Shown here piece by piece: positions 34,582 through 45,140 of a stretch of 64,000 nt of DNA. This DNA is from Apoderus coryli (Eukaryota; Arthropoda; Insecta; Coleoptera; Attelabidae). The stretch covers positions 26,288,001 to 26,352,000 of the forward strand of contig OU452201.1 of the NCBI GenBank assembly GCA_911728435.2, read 5' to 3'. The position numbers and the translations under genes are program-made. The notes below the pieces were generated by a model. That model ran no database searches, had not been told where the DNA came from, and saw only the letters and a list, made by a program, of their open reading frames with translations. Numbering within the stretch: the stretch's first letter is position 1; every line of letters starts with the position of its first letter.

Positions 34582-34624
34582 AACTGCAAGAAAGAACTGT
34601 ACTATACAGTTCTTTCTTGCAGTT
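34582..34624. repeat. 43-bp perfect palindrome
   Basis: AACTGCAAGAAAGAACTGTA, CTA, then its exact reverse complement. The right arm recurs in direct orientation at 34625-34655. A possible LINE C-terminus (LKKTLKKCLF, plus strand about 34706) follows. Confidence 0.85.
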
Positions 34625-34655
34625 AACTGTACTATACAGTTCTTTCTTGGAGTTC

Positions 34656-35190
34656 GGTTCTACAATCGGTTTCTAACGTCTCTGAATTCTTCGAGACTAC
34701 CGAACTTAAAAAAACACTTAAGAAATGCCTGTTTGATAAAAGGACCTAAGTGGATAGCGATGGTACGTTGTTTATTTCATTTGGTTAATTTTGTAAATTC
34801 TATTTATTTTTTTCCTTCTTTTTGTCTGTGTGGCGAACTGTCTTGCAGTTGTTTTATATAGACCAAGTAAATTGTTTGCATCTAATAAATAAACCGTAAA
34901 CTAATAAATTTTATAACCGTTGTTTAGAAAGTTTTTTAAAAAATTATTTTTGTATACTAAAAAAAATGTGACATGAAATAAATACACAATATTTATTTCA
35001 AAAACTATTTTCATCTGAACCTTCAAGAAAACTTTCAAGAAAAATATAATTCTTGTAATGTAAATTGATTTTATATTTTATTTGTTGTATGCATGCTCGA
35101 TTAAAAACAGCTTACTGAAATCGCAAAGGTAAAAATAAAGACCTTTTATTATTATTTTCCAGTAGTCACGCCAAACTTTACAACATCAGT
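34656..35190. other. Possible LINE 3' end, otherwise unrecognised
   Basis: Plus-strand TELKKTLKKCLFDK near 34700 resembles the final residues of Jockey-type ORF2 and is followed by an AT-rich 3' UTR-like stretch. Weak support. Confidence 0.25.
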
Positions 35191-35495
35191 AGTCGCGTCG
35201 ATCTTACAGACCATGTACCCTAATGAGCCCCGAAAGAAATAGTGGAAGCGAATTTTTAAAAATTTCATATATGTACGTTTTTATAACACAACTAGTGACT
35301 AAAAAAAGAAAAAATGAGTACATTTGGCAATGCGAAATATACCAAACAAAAAATTGAAAAAGGTTATTTTTCTTCAATACTGAACTTTATTAGTCATATA
35401 CAAAAAAACACAAATTGGTAAAAAACGAACTACATAATAAACAAAATTATAACTTTTTCACAAACAAAAAAAAACTATTATAAAGAAATTCAAAA

Positions 35496-35759
35496 TTAAG
35501 TTATTGTATTTTCCCGGCACTCTTGGCAAACCGCAACAATATGTTCCAAGCACATATATTTATTGCACTTATAGCAACTAAACCGAGCTTTGCGATTTGT
35601 TTTCGAGGGCCAATAGGCACATCTTCCTGGTACAGCATTCTGTGATACATCAGGTTTGATATTACCGCCAGAAAGTTCTTGCAGTCTTAATTTTAATCCT
35701 CGAGGAATATTAGTCATAGCTGAATGTACTAATGATAATTTTTCAACAGCATTTATCAC
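35496..35759 (-). pseudogene. piggyBac transposase C-terminal cysteine-rich domain, copy 1
   Basis: It ends GRCAYWPSKTNRKARFSCYK, CNKYMCLEHIVAVCQECRE. The spacing R-C-x2-[C/W]-P-x4-RK-x-R-x2-C-x2-C-x4-CLEH-x4-C-x2-C is the piggyBac zinc-binding domain that recognises the element ends. The first C-x2-C pair has lost its second cysteine (Trp here). The catalytic core is absent upstream. Confidence 0.75.
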
Positions 35760-35845
35760 ATTTTTTTTTAACAGGAGCTCAAGAAATTATTATTCTAAGG
35801 CAAAAAATAAAAACTAGTCACTACGAGAATATAAAATATAACATA

Positions 35846-36289
35846 TATAATATAATATAATATAATATAATATAATATAATATAATATAATATAATATAA
35901 TATAATATAATATAATATAATATAATATAATATAATATAATATAATATAATATAATATAATATAATATAATATAATATAATATAATATAATATAATATAA
36001 TATAATATAATATAATATAATATAATATAATATAATATAATATAATATAATATAATATAATATAATATAATATAATATAATATAATATAATATAATATAA
36101 TATAATATAATATAATATAATATAATATAATATAATATAATATAATATAATATAATATAATATAATATAATATAATATAATATAATATAATATAATATAA
36201 TATAATATAATATAATATAATATAATATAATATAATATAATATAATATAATATAATATAATATAATATAATATAATATAATATAATATA
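35846..36289. repeat. (TATAA)n array, about 88 units
   Basis: About 444 bp of TATAA repeated without any interruption that I can see. It produces a long meaningless open frame on the minus strand, which should not be annotated as protein. Confidence 0.95.
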
Positions 36290-36304
36290 GAGAACATCTT
36301 TATT

Positions 36305-36420
36305 CTATTCTTTGCAGGGCCCACATATCACTGTAACATGTTCTAAACACATAAAAGTACCGCATCGAAAACATGAGTATTTAGTTTTCCTACCGACCAG
36401 CTTTAGTAATCGTCTCTTGT
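36305..36420 (-). pseudogene. piggyBac cysteine-rich domain, copy 2
   Basis: Reads GRKTKYSCFRCGTFMCLEH, VTVICGPCKE and stop: the second half of the same zinc domain as in the neighbouring copy, with C-x2-C, CLEH and C-x2-C intact. Confidence 0.7.
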
Positions 36421-36478
36421 TGTTGCGTTGGAGCATCGCAGACATCTTACATCCGAGCTTTTATGCTACGAGTTCGCT

Positions 36479-36598
36479 CTATTCAAAATCCAATTCATTC
36501 GGGTCAGATTCAGCATCATAGACCCCAGGGGAATCTACATTTAAGGCTTCGTCCATCAGCAGCTTAATCTCTGCCTGTTCAGCTTCCCAAGAACTCAT
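36479..36598 (-). pseudogene. piggyBac-type N-terminal stub
   Basis: ATG 36598: MSSWEAEQAEIKLLMDEALN, then an acidic run (DAESDPNELDFE) and stop. Acidic N-termini are usual for piggyBac transposases. It is followed at once by the copy 2 C-terminal domain, so the whole catalytic region is deleted. Confidence 0.55.
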
Positions 36599-36949
36599 TT
36601 TGAAGCACTTTACATATAATAATCAACGTTAAAAAAAACAAACGGGGATAGTCGCGCCGGTGTACGAGACCGAATAACATCGTGACTACCAGAAAGCAAG
36701 CCTAATGAATACGGAATTGTAACTGCTATTATAAGATACAAGTCAATGAAGCTAGGCAGCGCGAGCGTTCCCCCAGTCCAATTGTAATGAATTGGCACAA
36801 TAAAATCACTAGAGTCGGTCTCACAGACCGGGCGCGACTAACGGAGGTTTATGCTTAATGTGGCGCCAACCTATTATTTCAATCCATCTTCCTTCCAATG
36901 TTCCATGTCCTGATCAGATTTTTTTTAAACAATAGGACTATAAGGTGTG

Positions 36950-37250
36950 CTTACACTTTTTACTCCTGGCTGTGTCAATACATTTGGTGAATGTATAACT
37001 TTCCCGCTCAAGGAAAGTATTGTGAACGCGCTAAAAAAAATGAGACAAAGACGGATATAATCATTTTGAAGTCCCATGAGACGACTAAGACCATTTCCAG
37101 ATGGAAGTCTGTCTGTCCGTGTGTGTGTCTGTATTCTTCCACGATAGCGCCTACACGCTTCAACCAATTGAGCTAAATTTTGGTATATGAGTTTGGGGGA
37201 GTCCTAGGATGAACCCACTAGTTTTTGGTTGAAATCGTTTTGGCTATAAT
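36950..37250 (+). repeat. Dispersed repeat with GTCTGTCTGT core, copy 2
   Basis: Plus-strand partner of 11225-11390: GGAAAGTATTGTGAACGCG, then CCAGATGGAAG, GTCTGTCTGTCCGTGTGTG and GGTTGAAATCG. Confidence 0.5.
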
Positions 37251-37391
37251 ATGTTATTTTGGCGAGGATATAATAAGATGAAGAAGAATATTATTGTTTA
37301 GGTAAAATCAGTGATTTGGTCCAATATATCATCAAATTAGTTTTGTTGTGTTTGTTATCAAAATAATTTTAAATTAGATAAGGACACTTAC

Positions 37392-37532
37392 GTAATACTT
37401 TTAGCGTGATAGTTGTTGTATTGGTAAATCCAGTACTATATTGAACAGCTCTGCAGGTATAGTTGTGTAATTCATCCTCCTTGGTTATATTCATGATTAA
37501 TAATCCATCACCAAGCTCCTTGTACTTTGGTC
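37392..37532 (-). CDS. Host adhesion gene, exon C (second half of an Ig domain)
   Basis: 141-nt exon, phase 1 to phase 1, with acceptor ATTGTAG and donor GTAAGT. It reads GPKYKELGDGLLIMNITKED and then LHNYTCRAVQYSTGF, the classic Ig ending L-x-I-x-x-V-T/I-x-x-D/E...Y-x-C. N-glycosylation sequons are visible at NIT, NYT and NTT, which suits an extracellular protein. Read with exon B it completes one Ig domain; the final strand (TTTITLKVL) runs straight into exon D. The introns on the two sides are about 12.4 kb and 28.3 kb and are filled with transposons. Confidence 0.88.
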
Positions 37533-37884
37533 CTACAATTATAATTTAAATTTATATATTTTTAATAAATACCAGAATTTTCAGCATAGTCACTTTGTTG
37601 GAAATTGTTTTATAGAGAAACACATACAAATATGGAAAATGGTGGCGGGCATATTAGTCGCTCTACACGAAATTTAAAAGTGGAATCTGAATATAATGTC
37701 ATGAACGATATTTTATTACATTTGGGATTTCTAAATACGTGGTTTTGCCAAATGCAAAGCGGATGTGATGTTATTTTTCCTTTCTTAAAGGTTAAACAAA
37801 ATAGTATTTAAGTTATAGTATAAATTGCTCAATAAAAAATTGGAAATATACAGTGTGGATTTCTTATTCATTCATTACCTTTTG

Positions 37885-40865
37885 ACAGCCACCTAGAGCC
37901 GTTATTATGGATGATAGGGTTTTAGGTTTTCTGATGTAGTACCTTTTAGAAATATTGAAATAAAAAAAATAGTTTGTAAAATTGAAAAAAATTATTAGGG
38001 CTTATATTTTAAATAGAATACCCTATATATTATAAGCTAGAACGGTAGACCTTTCTGTTGTGATTTCAAAAAAGTATACTTAGGCTTATATTTTAAATGG
38101 AACACCCCATATATTATAAGCTAGCTTTTTGTTCTGATTTCAAACAAAAGTATATCTAGGTTATTGTTATTAGCTTCAGTCCTTCTTGAGAGATTTTAGT
38201 CAAAAATTAAATTTCGGTTACCTCCTGGAATTTACAACTATATTGGAAGTTAATCAGTCTGTGCTGACTACGATTGACATGTTACTATGTCAACAATATA
38301 ATGTTATTGTATTTGGCTGACATTACATATTTTACCAGGGCTTTTAGTATTTAACAATAATTTATATATTAATTTACTCAAACTAAAAAATTCAGATGAA
38401 GAAAAAGGCAAAATTGTTCTATTCAAATCATAATAGTGCTTCAAGAGTCAGAGCCGAATATCGTCAATTATTTAATAATAATAATGATCTTTGTTGATTA
38501 GAAAAGTATGCAATATAGGACATAAATAACTTATAAAATAATTCTTAATACTTAGCCAATCAAAGGGCGACGTCTAGCAATTAGATATGCTATTTTAATA
38601 CTTAACCCAAAAAAAAAACAGTATTCCATAAAAAAAACAATAGTCTATAACTAAAAGTAAATACTTACACAAGTATACTATACTACAAATATTGAAACAT
38701 TTTTTATGACAATTATAAGACAGATTAAAAGTGCAGGGAAAATTTACAACTGTATCTGCCTTGTAAGCAAATTATTCTTATATATGGTTTTAAATTTAGA
38801 AATCTTAAGCATTTTCATTGTGAAATCTAGACTGTTATATAATTTTATAGCATTATAGGTAAATGGCCTTCGGATAAGTGTGGTGGTATAGCTAGGAATA
38901 TGAAAACTGTCAGTATATCGTAGACTACGCTGCATCATTTGGAACTTAGGCAATAGTTTTCTTGTTAAGTATTACGGAATTTTTTTGTTAATAAGACGGT
39001 GAACAAAGCATACTAAGAAGTATTTATACAAATTCTCAATATTGAGCCATTCCAATTCTGCGTATTTTTGGGATATATGATCATATTTTCGAATACCATA
39101 AACGATTCTACAAGACGTGTTTAAGATCCTTTGCAGTTTCTGTTTATGTAGAAAGTCTAAACAAGGATAGTACATTATTATACCATATGCGACCATCGGT
39201 GTAATTATACTTTCACACAATTTTTTCCTCACTTTAAAATTCAAAATGTACCTATTGGCAAATAGTGTTTTAAAGCACGCAAATGTCTTTTGAATAATAC
39301 CATTTACATGTTTATGGAATCTCATATCTGTATCAAAGACAATTCCTAAATTTTTGGTTTCATCAGACAAAGGGATGTTAAGAACGTTTATATCGACATG
39401 CAAATACATTTTCAGATCTTGATAGAGAATTTTCGGTGCATACAGTAATACCTTAGTTTTGTCTGCTTTTAGTGTCATATTATGATTATTATGAACTTAA
39501 TTGTTGTAGATCCTCATTTATATTATAATTAGCTTCATCATCATCATTTGGTTCAAAATCATGCAAAATCTGTATGTCGTCTGCGTATGAGTATACAGTT
39601 GAATATTTAACGCAATTTGCAATATCAATGGTATATATTAAAAACAAAATTGGCGCCAGAATTGCACCTTGCGGTACTCCAGATTTGACAGAGGCAATTT
39701 GAGACATTCCTCAATTTGTTCTAACTAATTGATGTCGGTTTGATAGATATGATTTAAAAAATTCTATGCCAGTGTCCTCCGTAATACTTTAACTTTGCAC
39801 ACAGTAGTTGATGGTTAATCTTATCAAAAGCCTTAGAATATCTATTAAAGTTAGAACTGTGGCTCTTTTTTGATCCAGTTGTCTTAAAATATTATCAGAA
39901 AGGTTTAAAAGAGATGACGTTGTACTACACCCAGGGCGAAAACCGGATTGATTTTCTGGGAATAACTTATTATTTGTGAAATATTGCGACAATTGAAATT
40001 CCACAGCTTTTTCAAGAAATTTACTAAAAACTGGCAAGAGGCTGATAGGTCTTAGATCAGAATAGGCTTGTGGACTGGAAACTTTGGGAATAGGATTTAC
40101 AACTGATGTTTTCCACGAGTTCATTCAATAAATACAATTAAGAATGTAATTAAAAATTTTGAGGCTCAAAATAGAGTTCAACGCTTCCGTTGAACTTAGA
40201 CAATAGAAAGAAATTTAGATGCATCACTTGCTACTTTACGTTGCTTTCGGGGTATCCATTTTTTGTCAACTTAGTTTTGATGACTTAAGCGGCGTCGCAT
40301 AATCATTATCTATTATAATTAATAATAATTAATTTAGTTTTACCGTTAATTTTAAAAATAAACTTTAATCGTTTATATTAAGTTGATGTGTTTGTTTCAT
40401 TAAAATCAAGATTTTATTTTAATTTGTGTAAGTACATTAATTTATACATTGTCAAATAGCAAAAACATTGGTAAAATATCTAACGTCAACTAAATATATT
40501 GGGATTTAATAACATGTCAATTGTACTTAATTAGGGCACACTTGATTATTTTGCGAACAATAAACAATATGGTTGATGATTTTCAAAAACCAAAATTTAA
40601 TTTTTAAACAGAAATATTTCAATAGAGGTGAAGCTAATAGCAATAACCTATTCTTTTTTTAAATGACAACAAAATTTTAGCTTATAATATATATGGTGTT
40701 CCATTTAAAACATAAAACTTAATTGACTTCCGTCAATTTTGCAAAATAATATTTTTGATTCCTATATTACTAAAAGACACTACAGCAGAATCCCTAAAAC
40801 TTTTGAATCAAATTTTTTTTCAATCATCCATAATAACCGCTCTAGGGATGTCAAAATATATTGAA
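37885..40865. repeat. Inverted repeat with a LINE between its arms
   Basis: Left arm 37885-38230 and right arm 40590-40865 match in inverse: TAGAGC(C/G)GTTATTATGGATGAT at the outer ends, TTTTAAATGGAACACC and TATATTATAAGCTA in the middle, AGGTTATTG(T/C)TATTAGCTTC at the inner ends. The left arm also contains a partial internal duplication (38000-38045 and 38085-38130). A LINE fragment lies between. No transposase was found. Confidence 0.7.
38744..40140 (-). pseudogene. LINE reverse transcriptase (CR1/Jockey-like), broken
   Basis: Minus-strand pieces in order: WKTSVVNPIPKVSSPQAYSD, LRPISLLPVFSKFLEKAVEF and NQSGFRPGCSTTSSLLNLSD (40124-39850), then a gap and frame changes. The catalytic region follows: VKSGVPQGAILAPILFLIYT and YSYADDIQILHD (39707-39489). 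The thumb and tail (39478-38744: GIVFDTDMRFHKHVNGII, ESIITPMVAYGIIMYYP) complete it. Several frameshifts make it inactive. The endonuclease is missing, so it is 5'-truncated. Confidence 0.8.
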
Positions 40866-41149
40866 TTATCCTGTACCTAAACCTGTTACTGTTTGGTGAA
40901 CGAATTTTTAAGTGAAAATTATGACGTTTTTGGACAGAAAATTCAATTCATGCTCACCTTTAATTAATTATATTAATATAATAATAAACACCATTAATTA
41001 ATTATATTAAATACCCATTTCGCCATTAATTAAAGTTGAAATAAAATATCTAAATTCTAAATATTAAAATAATCATTTCGGATTAATATCTAATAAAAGC
41101 CAGTGATCTATAACTTATTTTGTTTTTCTAGATAATTCGTTACCGATGG

Positions 41150-41592
41150 CGGTATTTAAAAACTGTACAAAAGTACCATCAATGATGTCTTAGAAGAATT
41201 CTTGGAATTAAATGGCAAGACCGACGAACAAACATCTGCATTCTGGAGGAAGCTGAAACAACTCGATTGTCCGGCGTAATCTGCATGCCAACGGAACGCC
41301 TTCCAAAGAGAATCCTTTATTGGCAGCTTAACGCGGCTCTGGAAATCAGGGAGGGCAGCAAAAGAGGTACAAGGATGTTCTTAAGACCAACATGAAGAAG
41401 TATGGCTTAGATGTGAAGAACAACTGGGAGCATATCGCGAACGACCCACCAAGATGGAGACGTACCATTTACTAGAGCCATCATGTTTTTGAAGAACAGC
41501 GTCGACGACATGATGATGCCAAGATACAGCATCGAAAGGAGAGAGCACGCATCGATGGGGCAGCGCACCTCCAACAGCCGGTAAAAATCATG
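41150..41592 (+). pseudogene. RTE-type LINE, C-terminal fragment
   Basis: Broken plus-strand frames give RRTNICILEEAETTRLSGV, PTERLPKRILYWQLN, then YGLDVKNNWEHIANDPPRW. This is the tail region of RTE-like polyproteins and the same family as 6700-6890. It joins another LINE at about 41597 without spacer. Confidence 0.6.
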
Positions 41593-41596
41593 AATC

Positions 41597-42620
41597 ACAA
41601 AAGTCATGAATTTCGAGTAACATCAGAAGTCCCGCAGGGGTCCCATTGTGCACCATTATTGTTTAATATTTTTGTCAACGATATCAGTTTTCGATGGCTA
41701 ATCTATTTGCAGATGATTTAAAGACTTATAGAAGAATTTCGTGCGAGGCCGATGTTGAATATTTGCAGCGCGATGTTGATGCGCTGTGGCAGTGGTCTGT
41801 GTATAATGATTTGAAATTCAATATCAATAAGGGTTCATTTATTAGCTTCTTTCGCAAGAGGAATAGATTTCCTAGTCAGTACACGATGGCTGGTGATCAG
41901 TTGAAATATGTTGACAAAATAAAAGACTTGGGTGTTCACTTTTCAGCGTCTGTTGACTTTAATGAACACATATGTCGAATGTCTCAGAATGGTCATAAAG
42001 TATTGGGATTTGTCATGCGAAATTCTAGAGACTCGATTCCGAGCTGTCGTTTGTTGTATGTGTCCCTGGTTCGTTCTTCACTGGAATATGCGTCAGTGAT
42101 TTGGTCGCCTTATTATCAGACTTATATAAATATGATTGAGAGAGTTCAGGACAAGTTTTTGCGTTATGCTGCGTTTAGAATGGGGATACATATGCGCGAT
42201 TATCATAGATCGGACCTACGAGGGGCGTTAAACTTGGGTACTCTTGGTAAACGCAGAGTTTTAAACGACTTGGTATTTACGTATAATGTGTTGAAAGGTA
42301 ACATAAATTGTCCTGCTGTCCTGCTTAGGATTTACTTCAATGTGCCAGTGCGTGATTTACGACACCATGATCTCTTCTTTCAGCATACAAGTAGAAATAA
42401 TTATACATACTTTTCTCCTATTGATAGAACTCTTTGCACTCTGAATGAACATGATTGTATAGATATCTTTTGCAATTCGCTTTTAGAATTTAAACGTCAA
42501 ATTAATTGTTGTATTGAGTAGAACTCATAACAGATCTTGAATTTATTATGAATTTATTTTGACGTAGGTACTGTCAGGTATATAAGAAATTTGTTGTAAA
42601 TATAAATAATTGGGGTTTCC
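41597..42620 (+). pseudogene. LINE reverse transcriptase C-terminal half (Jockey/R1-like)
   Basis: It starts inside the polymerase: VTSEVPQGSHCAPLLFNIFV, a frameshift near 41690, then NLFADDLKTYRRISCEADVE (FADD catalytic pair) and an uninterrupted frame to 42519. Its thumb and tail (DKIKDLGVHFSASVDFNEHI, RSSLEYASVIWSPYYQTYIN) closely resemble the LINEs at 47279-49260 and 51935-54344. 5'-truncated. Confidence 0.8.
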
Positions 42621-43688
42621 CGTTAATTCACTACATAAAAATAAAATGAAAAATCAATGGTGGTGACTGGGTGTGTCAGTTTTGTGACAAAATTTGTGGC
42701 TCGAGGATCGGTCTGTTTAACAACAGAAATCTCTGAGTTGGGCCAATTCATACTCGTTAGAGCATGAATGCTGATGATATATTTTCTTAATAAAAAAAAA
42801 AAAAAAATTCTACAGCAAATTTACGAATAGCCCTGTATAAAACAACTCACATAACCTTCTTCTATTAAAAAAATGCTATAAAAAAGTTTCTCCTGAAACA
42901 AATTATCTAGAAAAACAAAAAAGTTATAAACCGAAAACGAAATCGAGCAACCTCCCTAGCGGCGTAACGGTTTCCTTAACAAAACTGTCTTCACCATTGA
43001 GGTTTTCATGGAATTTGTGCCTGGAGTCACTTTTTCGGTATCTGTGATAGAAACATGAATTCCCATAAGAAATCGTCCAGTTTGGGCCACCCTTTACAAA
43101 GTCAATTTGATTTCTCACATAGTAAAAGGTTATTCACACAGAGTTCTACCCCACAGACTATTGGTAAATATTGTATTGTTTATTTGTCGTATAAATCTAA
43201 TATTACTTTGGGGGTCAATATAAGCCTATTCTCAATTTTCCCATATACACACATAGTATATATCCTAATCAAAGTGAATATAAAAACCTACTTAGATATA
43301 TTATATAGGGCGATTATGTTAGTCTAGAATCCTTATAAGTGAATACAAACTACCCTGAAATTCCCCTTTTTTGGTAATCTTCATTTAACAGTTATTTGGT
43401 TGTGCACAAATGATGTTTTACCGCTATAAACATTAAATACTCGAATTTGATACTATGTCAGTATCAAAATAAAAGATATCTAAAATTCTCACATAGTAAC
43501 TGATATACTCGTTTTAAGTCATTTTAATTTCACTGATGTTGTTGATGGCCGTTGTCTTGACAAAATTGATTGCAACCATATTAAGGTTCATTTAAAGAAT
43601 TTCATATAAGCTTGCTGAGGCTACCTGGCTGAACATGGAGACTAGACGAAGATTTCATTTTGTTACCTTTTGCCACAAAGTTATTACG
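42621..43688. other. Intron sequence with one dispersed repeat
   Basis: Holds the second copy of the CGAGGATCGGTCTGTTTAAC repeat (42704-42783). The remainder is unrecognised. Confidence 0.4.
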
Positions 43689-43689
43689 A

Positions 43690-44800
43690 GGGTTGCCTTT
43701 TATATTTCGGGATTTGGCAACCCTGGTGTTGCAATCTGGCAACTGACAGCTCTATCGTAAAGTTGGACATTTTTGAGGTTATACGTACTCAGAACGTTTT
43801 GACATACGAGCGCTATGTGTTTTGTTTCCAGTAACTTAAAAGATTCATCTCGGCCCAAAAATGGAATTAAATCGTAAACACTTTCGTGCGATTATTTTTT
43901 ACAACTTTCGACGTGGATTAACTCAGCAACAGTGCATGGATGAACTTAACTCAATTTTTGGCGATGACGCTCCATCAAGGAACAGTGTTTATCGATGGTA
44001 TGGTGAATTCAATCGTGGTCGTAGTACACTCCAAGACGAATTTCGTGAAGGTCGTCCAAAATCAGTTGTTGTTCCGAAAACCATTGATGCTGTGCGCGAA
44101 CTGATATTGCCAGATCGTCATGTGACCTATCAAGAGATTGAGACAACCTTAGGCATTAGTGGGACCAGCATACATTCAATATTGCATAAACATTTGACTG
44201 TTCGCGTTGGATCCCACACAATATGTCAATTGCTCAAAAAAAGGCTCGGGTCGGTTGGTCGAAAGAAGAAGAAGAAGAAGAAATGCAAAAAATACGATCG
44301 CGGTGCTTCGAAACACGTTTATGACAAAGTGGCAGGTGATGAATCGTGGATTACGCTTATCAGCCCGAAATTAAACAGCAGTCGACTGTATGGGTGTTTC
44401 AAGATGAGTCAAATCCAACAAAAGTTGTTCGGGCACGAAGCACTTCCAAGCAAATGGTCGCCTGTTTATTCGGAAACACTGGGCATAGAACAACGCAGAA
44501 CAGTCAATTCTGAGTGGTGCACAACCATTTGTTTGCCAGTTGTCTTCCAAGAAATCAGGAAAACCAACCGCCGAAGACACTCTTCACCACGACAATGCGA
44601 GCTCTCACACATCGTCTCAAACAACTGCATTTTTGAGTACCTAAAACATCGATTTGATGAGTCATCCACCATATAGTCCTGACACCTGAAAAAGCGGTTG
44701 CTGCATTCAGAATGCATGTTTTGGAGATACCTCAATCAGAGTGGCAAAAGTGCTTCGACAATTGGTTCAATTCACGAGGAATATTTTAAAAAACAATAAA
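43690..44800 (+). pseudogene. Mariner transposase relic (SETMAR-type)
   Basis: The 5' end CGAGGGTTGCCTTTTATATT (43688) is a typical mariner terminus. ATG 43861 opens a frame with the SETMAR/mariner helix-turn-helix: MELNRKHFRAIIFYNFRRGL, QQQCMDELNSIFGDDAPSRN, TVYRWY-like. DESWI (first catalytic Asp) appears near 44340. Then frames alternate: EQRRTVNSEWCTTICLPVVF, a piece matching HHDNASSHT but out of frame, and MSHPPYSPD. A lysine repeat (GAAGAAGAAGAAG, 44266-44281) lies in the linker. The 3' terminal repeat is not found. Confidence 0.8.
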
Positions 44801-44839
44801 GTGATTTTCGATGATTAATATTTGTTTTTGTTCTGAATT

Positions 44840-45140
44840 TAAACGGCTTAATTTTCCGCCAGCTCATACACTACACTTTTTCATCGAGGCTTTACAATAT
44901 AACGTTTACTGGAATTTAAATAAATTTCCTGACAACCTCAAATCATTTCTTCCAATCAAATTCAGAAAAGAATACAAAAACTTCTTGCTTCGGAATAATT
45001 ACCTCCCATAAACCTGATCCATTGTTCTGTGTTGATAAATTCATGTGAGAGATTCAATACTACTTAATTTTTATGTACTATTTGTTTCTTATTAAGATGT
45101 ATAATGTATTATAATATATAAATGGGTATATAAGTCTATT
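44840..45140 (+). pseudogene. Possible LINE C-terminus
   Basis: Plus-strand WNLNKFPDNLKSFLPIKFRK, EYKNFLLRNNYLP, stop at 45009. Reads like the last residues of a Jockey/CR1 ORF2 (short N-x-LP...F-K-x-x-L pattern) followed by a 3' UTR. Weak. Confidence 0.35.

Larger units (their letters stand above)
35191..36836 (-). mobile_element. piggyBac-derived deletion elements
   Basis: The inverted ends contain TAGTCGCG followed by a GGTCT/AGACC block: plus strand at 35191-35213, inverse at 36813-36836, with a further copy at 36649-36672. Inside, on the minus strand, lie two separate C-terminal cysteine-rich domains (35496-35759 and about 36305-36420) and one N-terminal stub (36479-36598), but no catalytic DDD domain. 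A (TATAA)n array separates the two cysteine-rich segments. This looks like one or two internally deleted piggyBac copies. TTAA target duplications could not be placed. Confidence 0.65.

Noticed and set aside
35821..36324. 167-codon minus-strand frame of repeated YIILYY
   Set aside because: It is a by-product of the (TATAA)n array and has no protein character.
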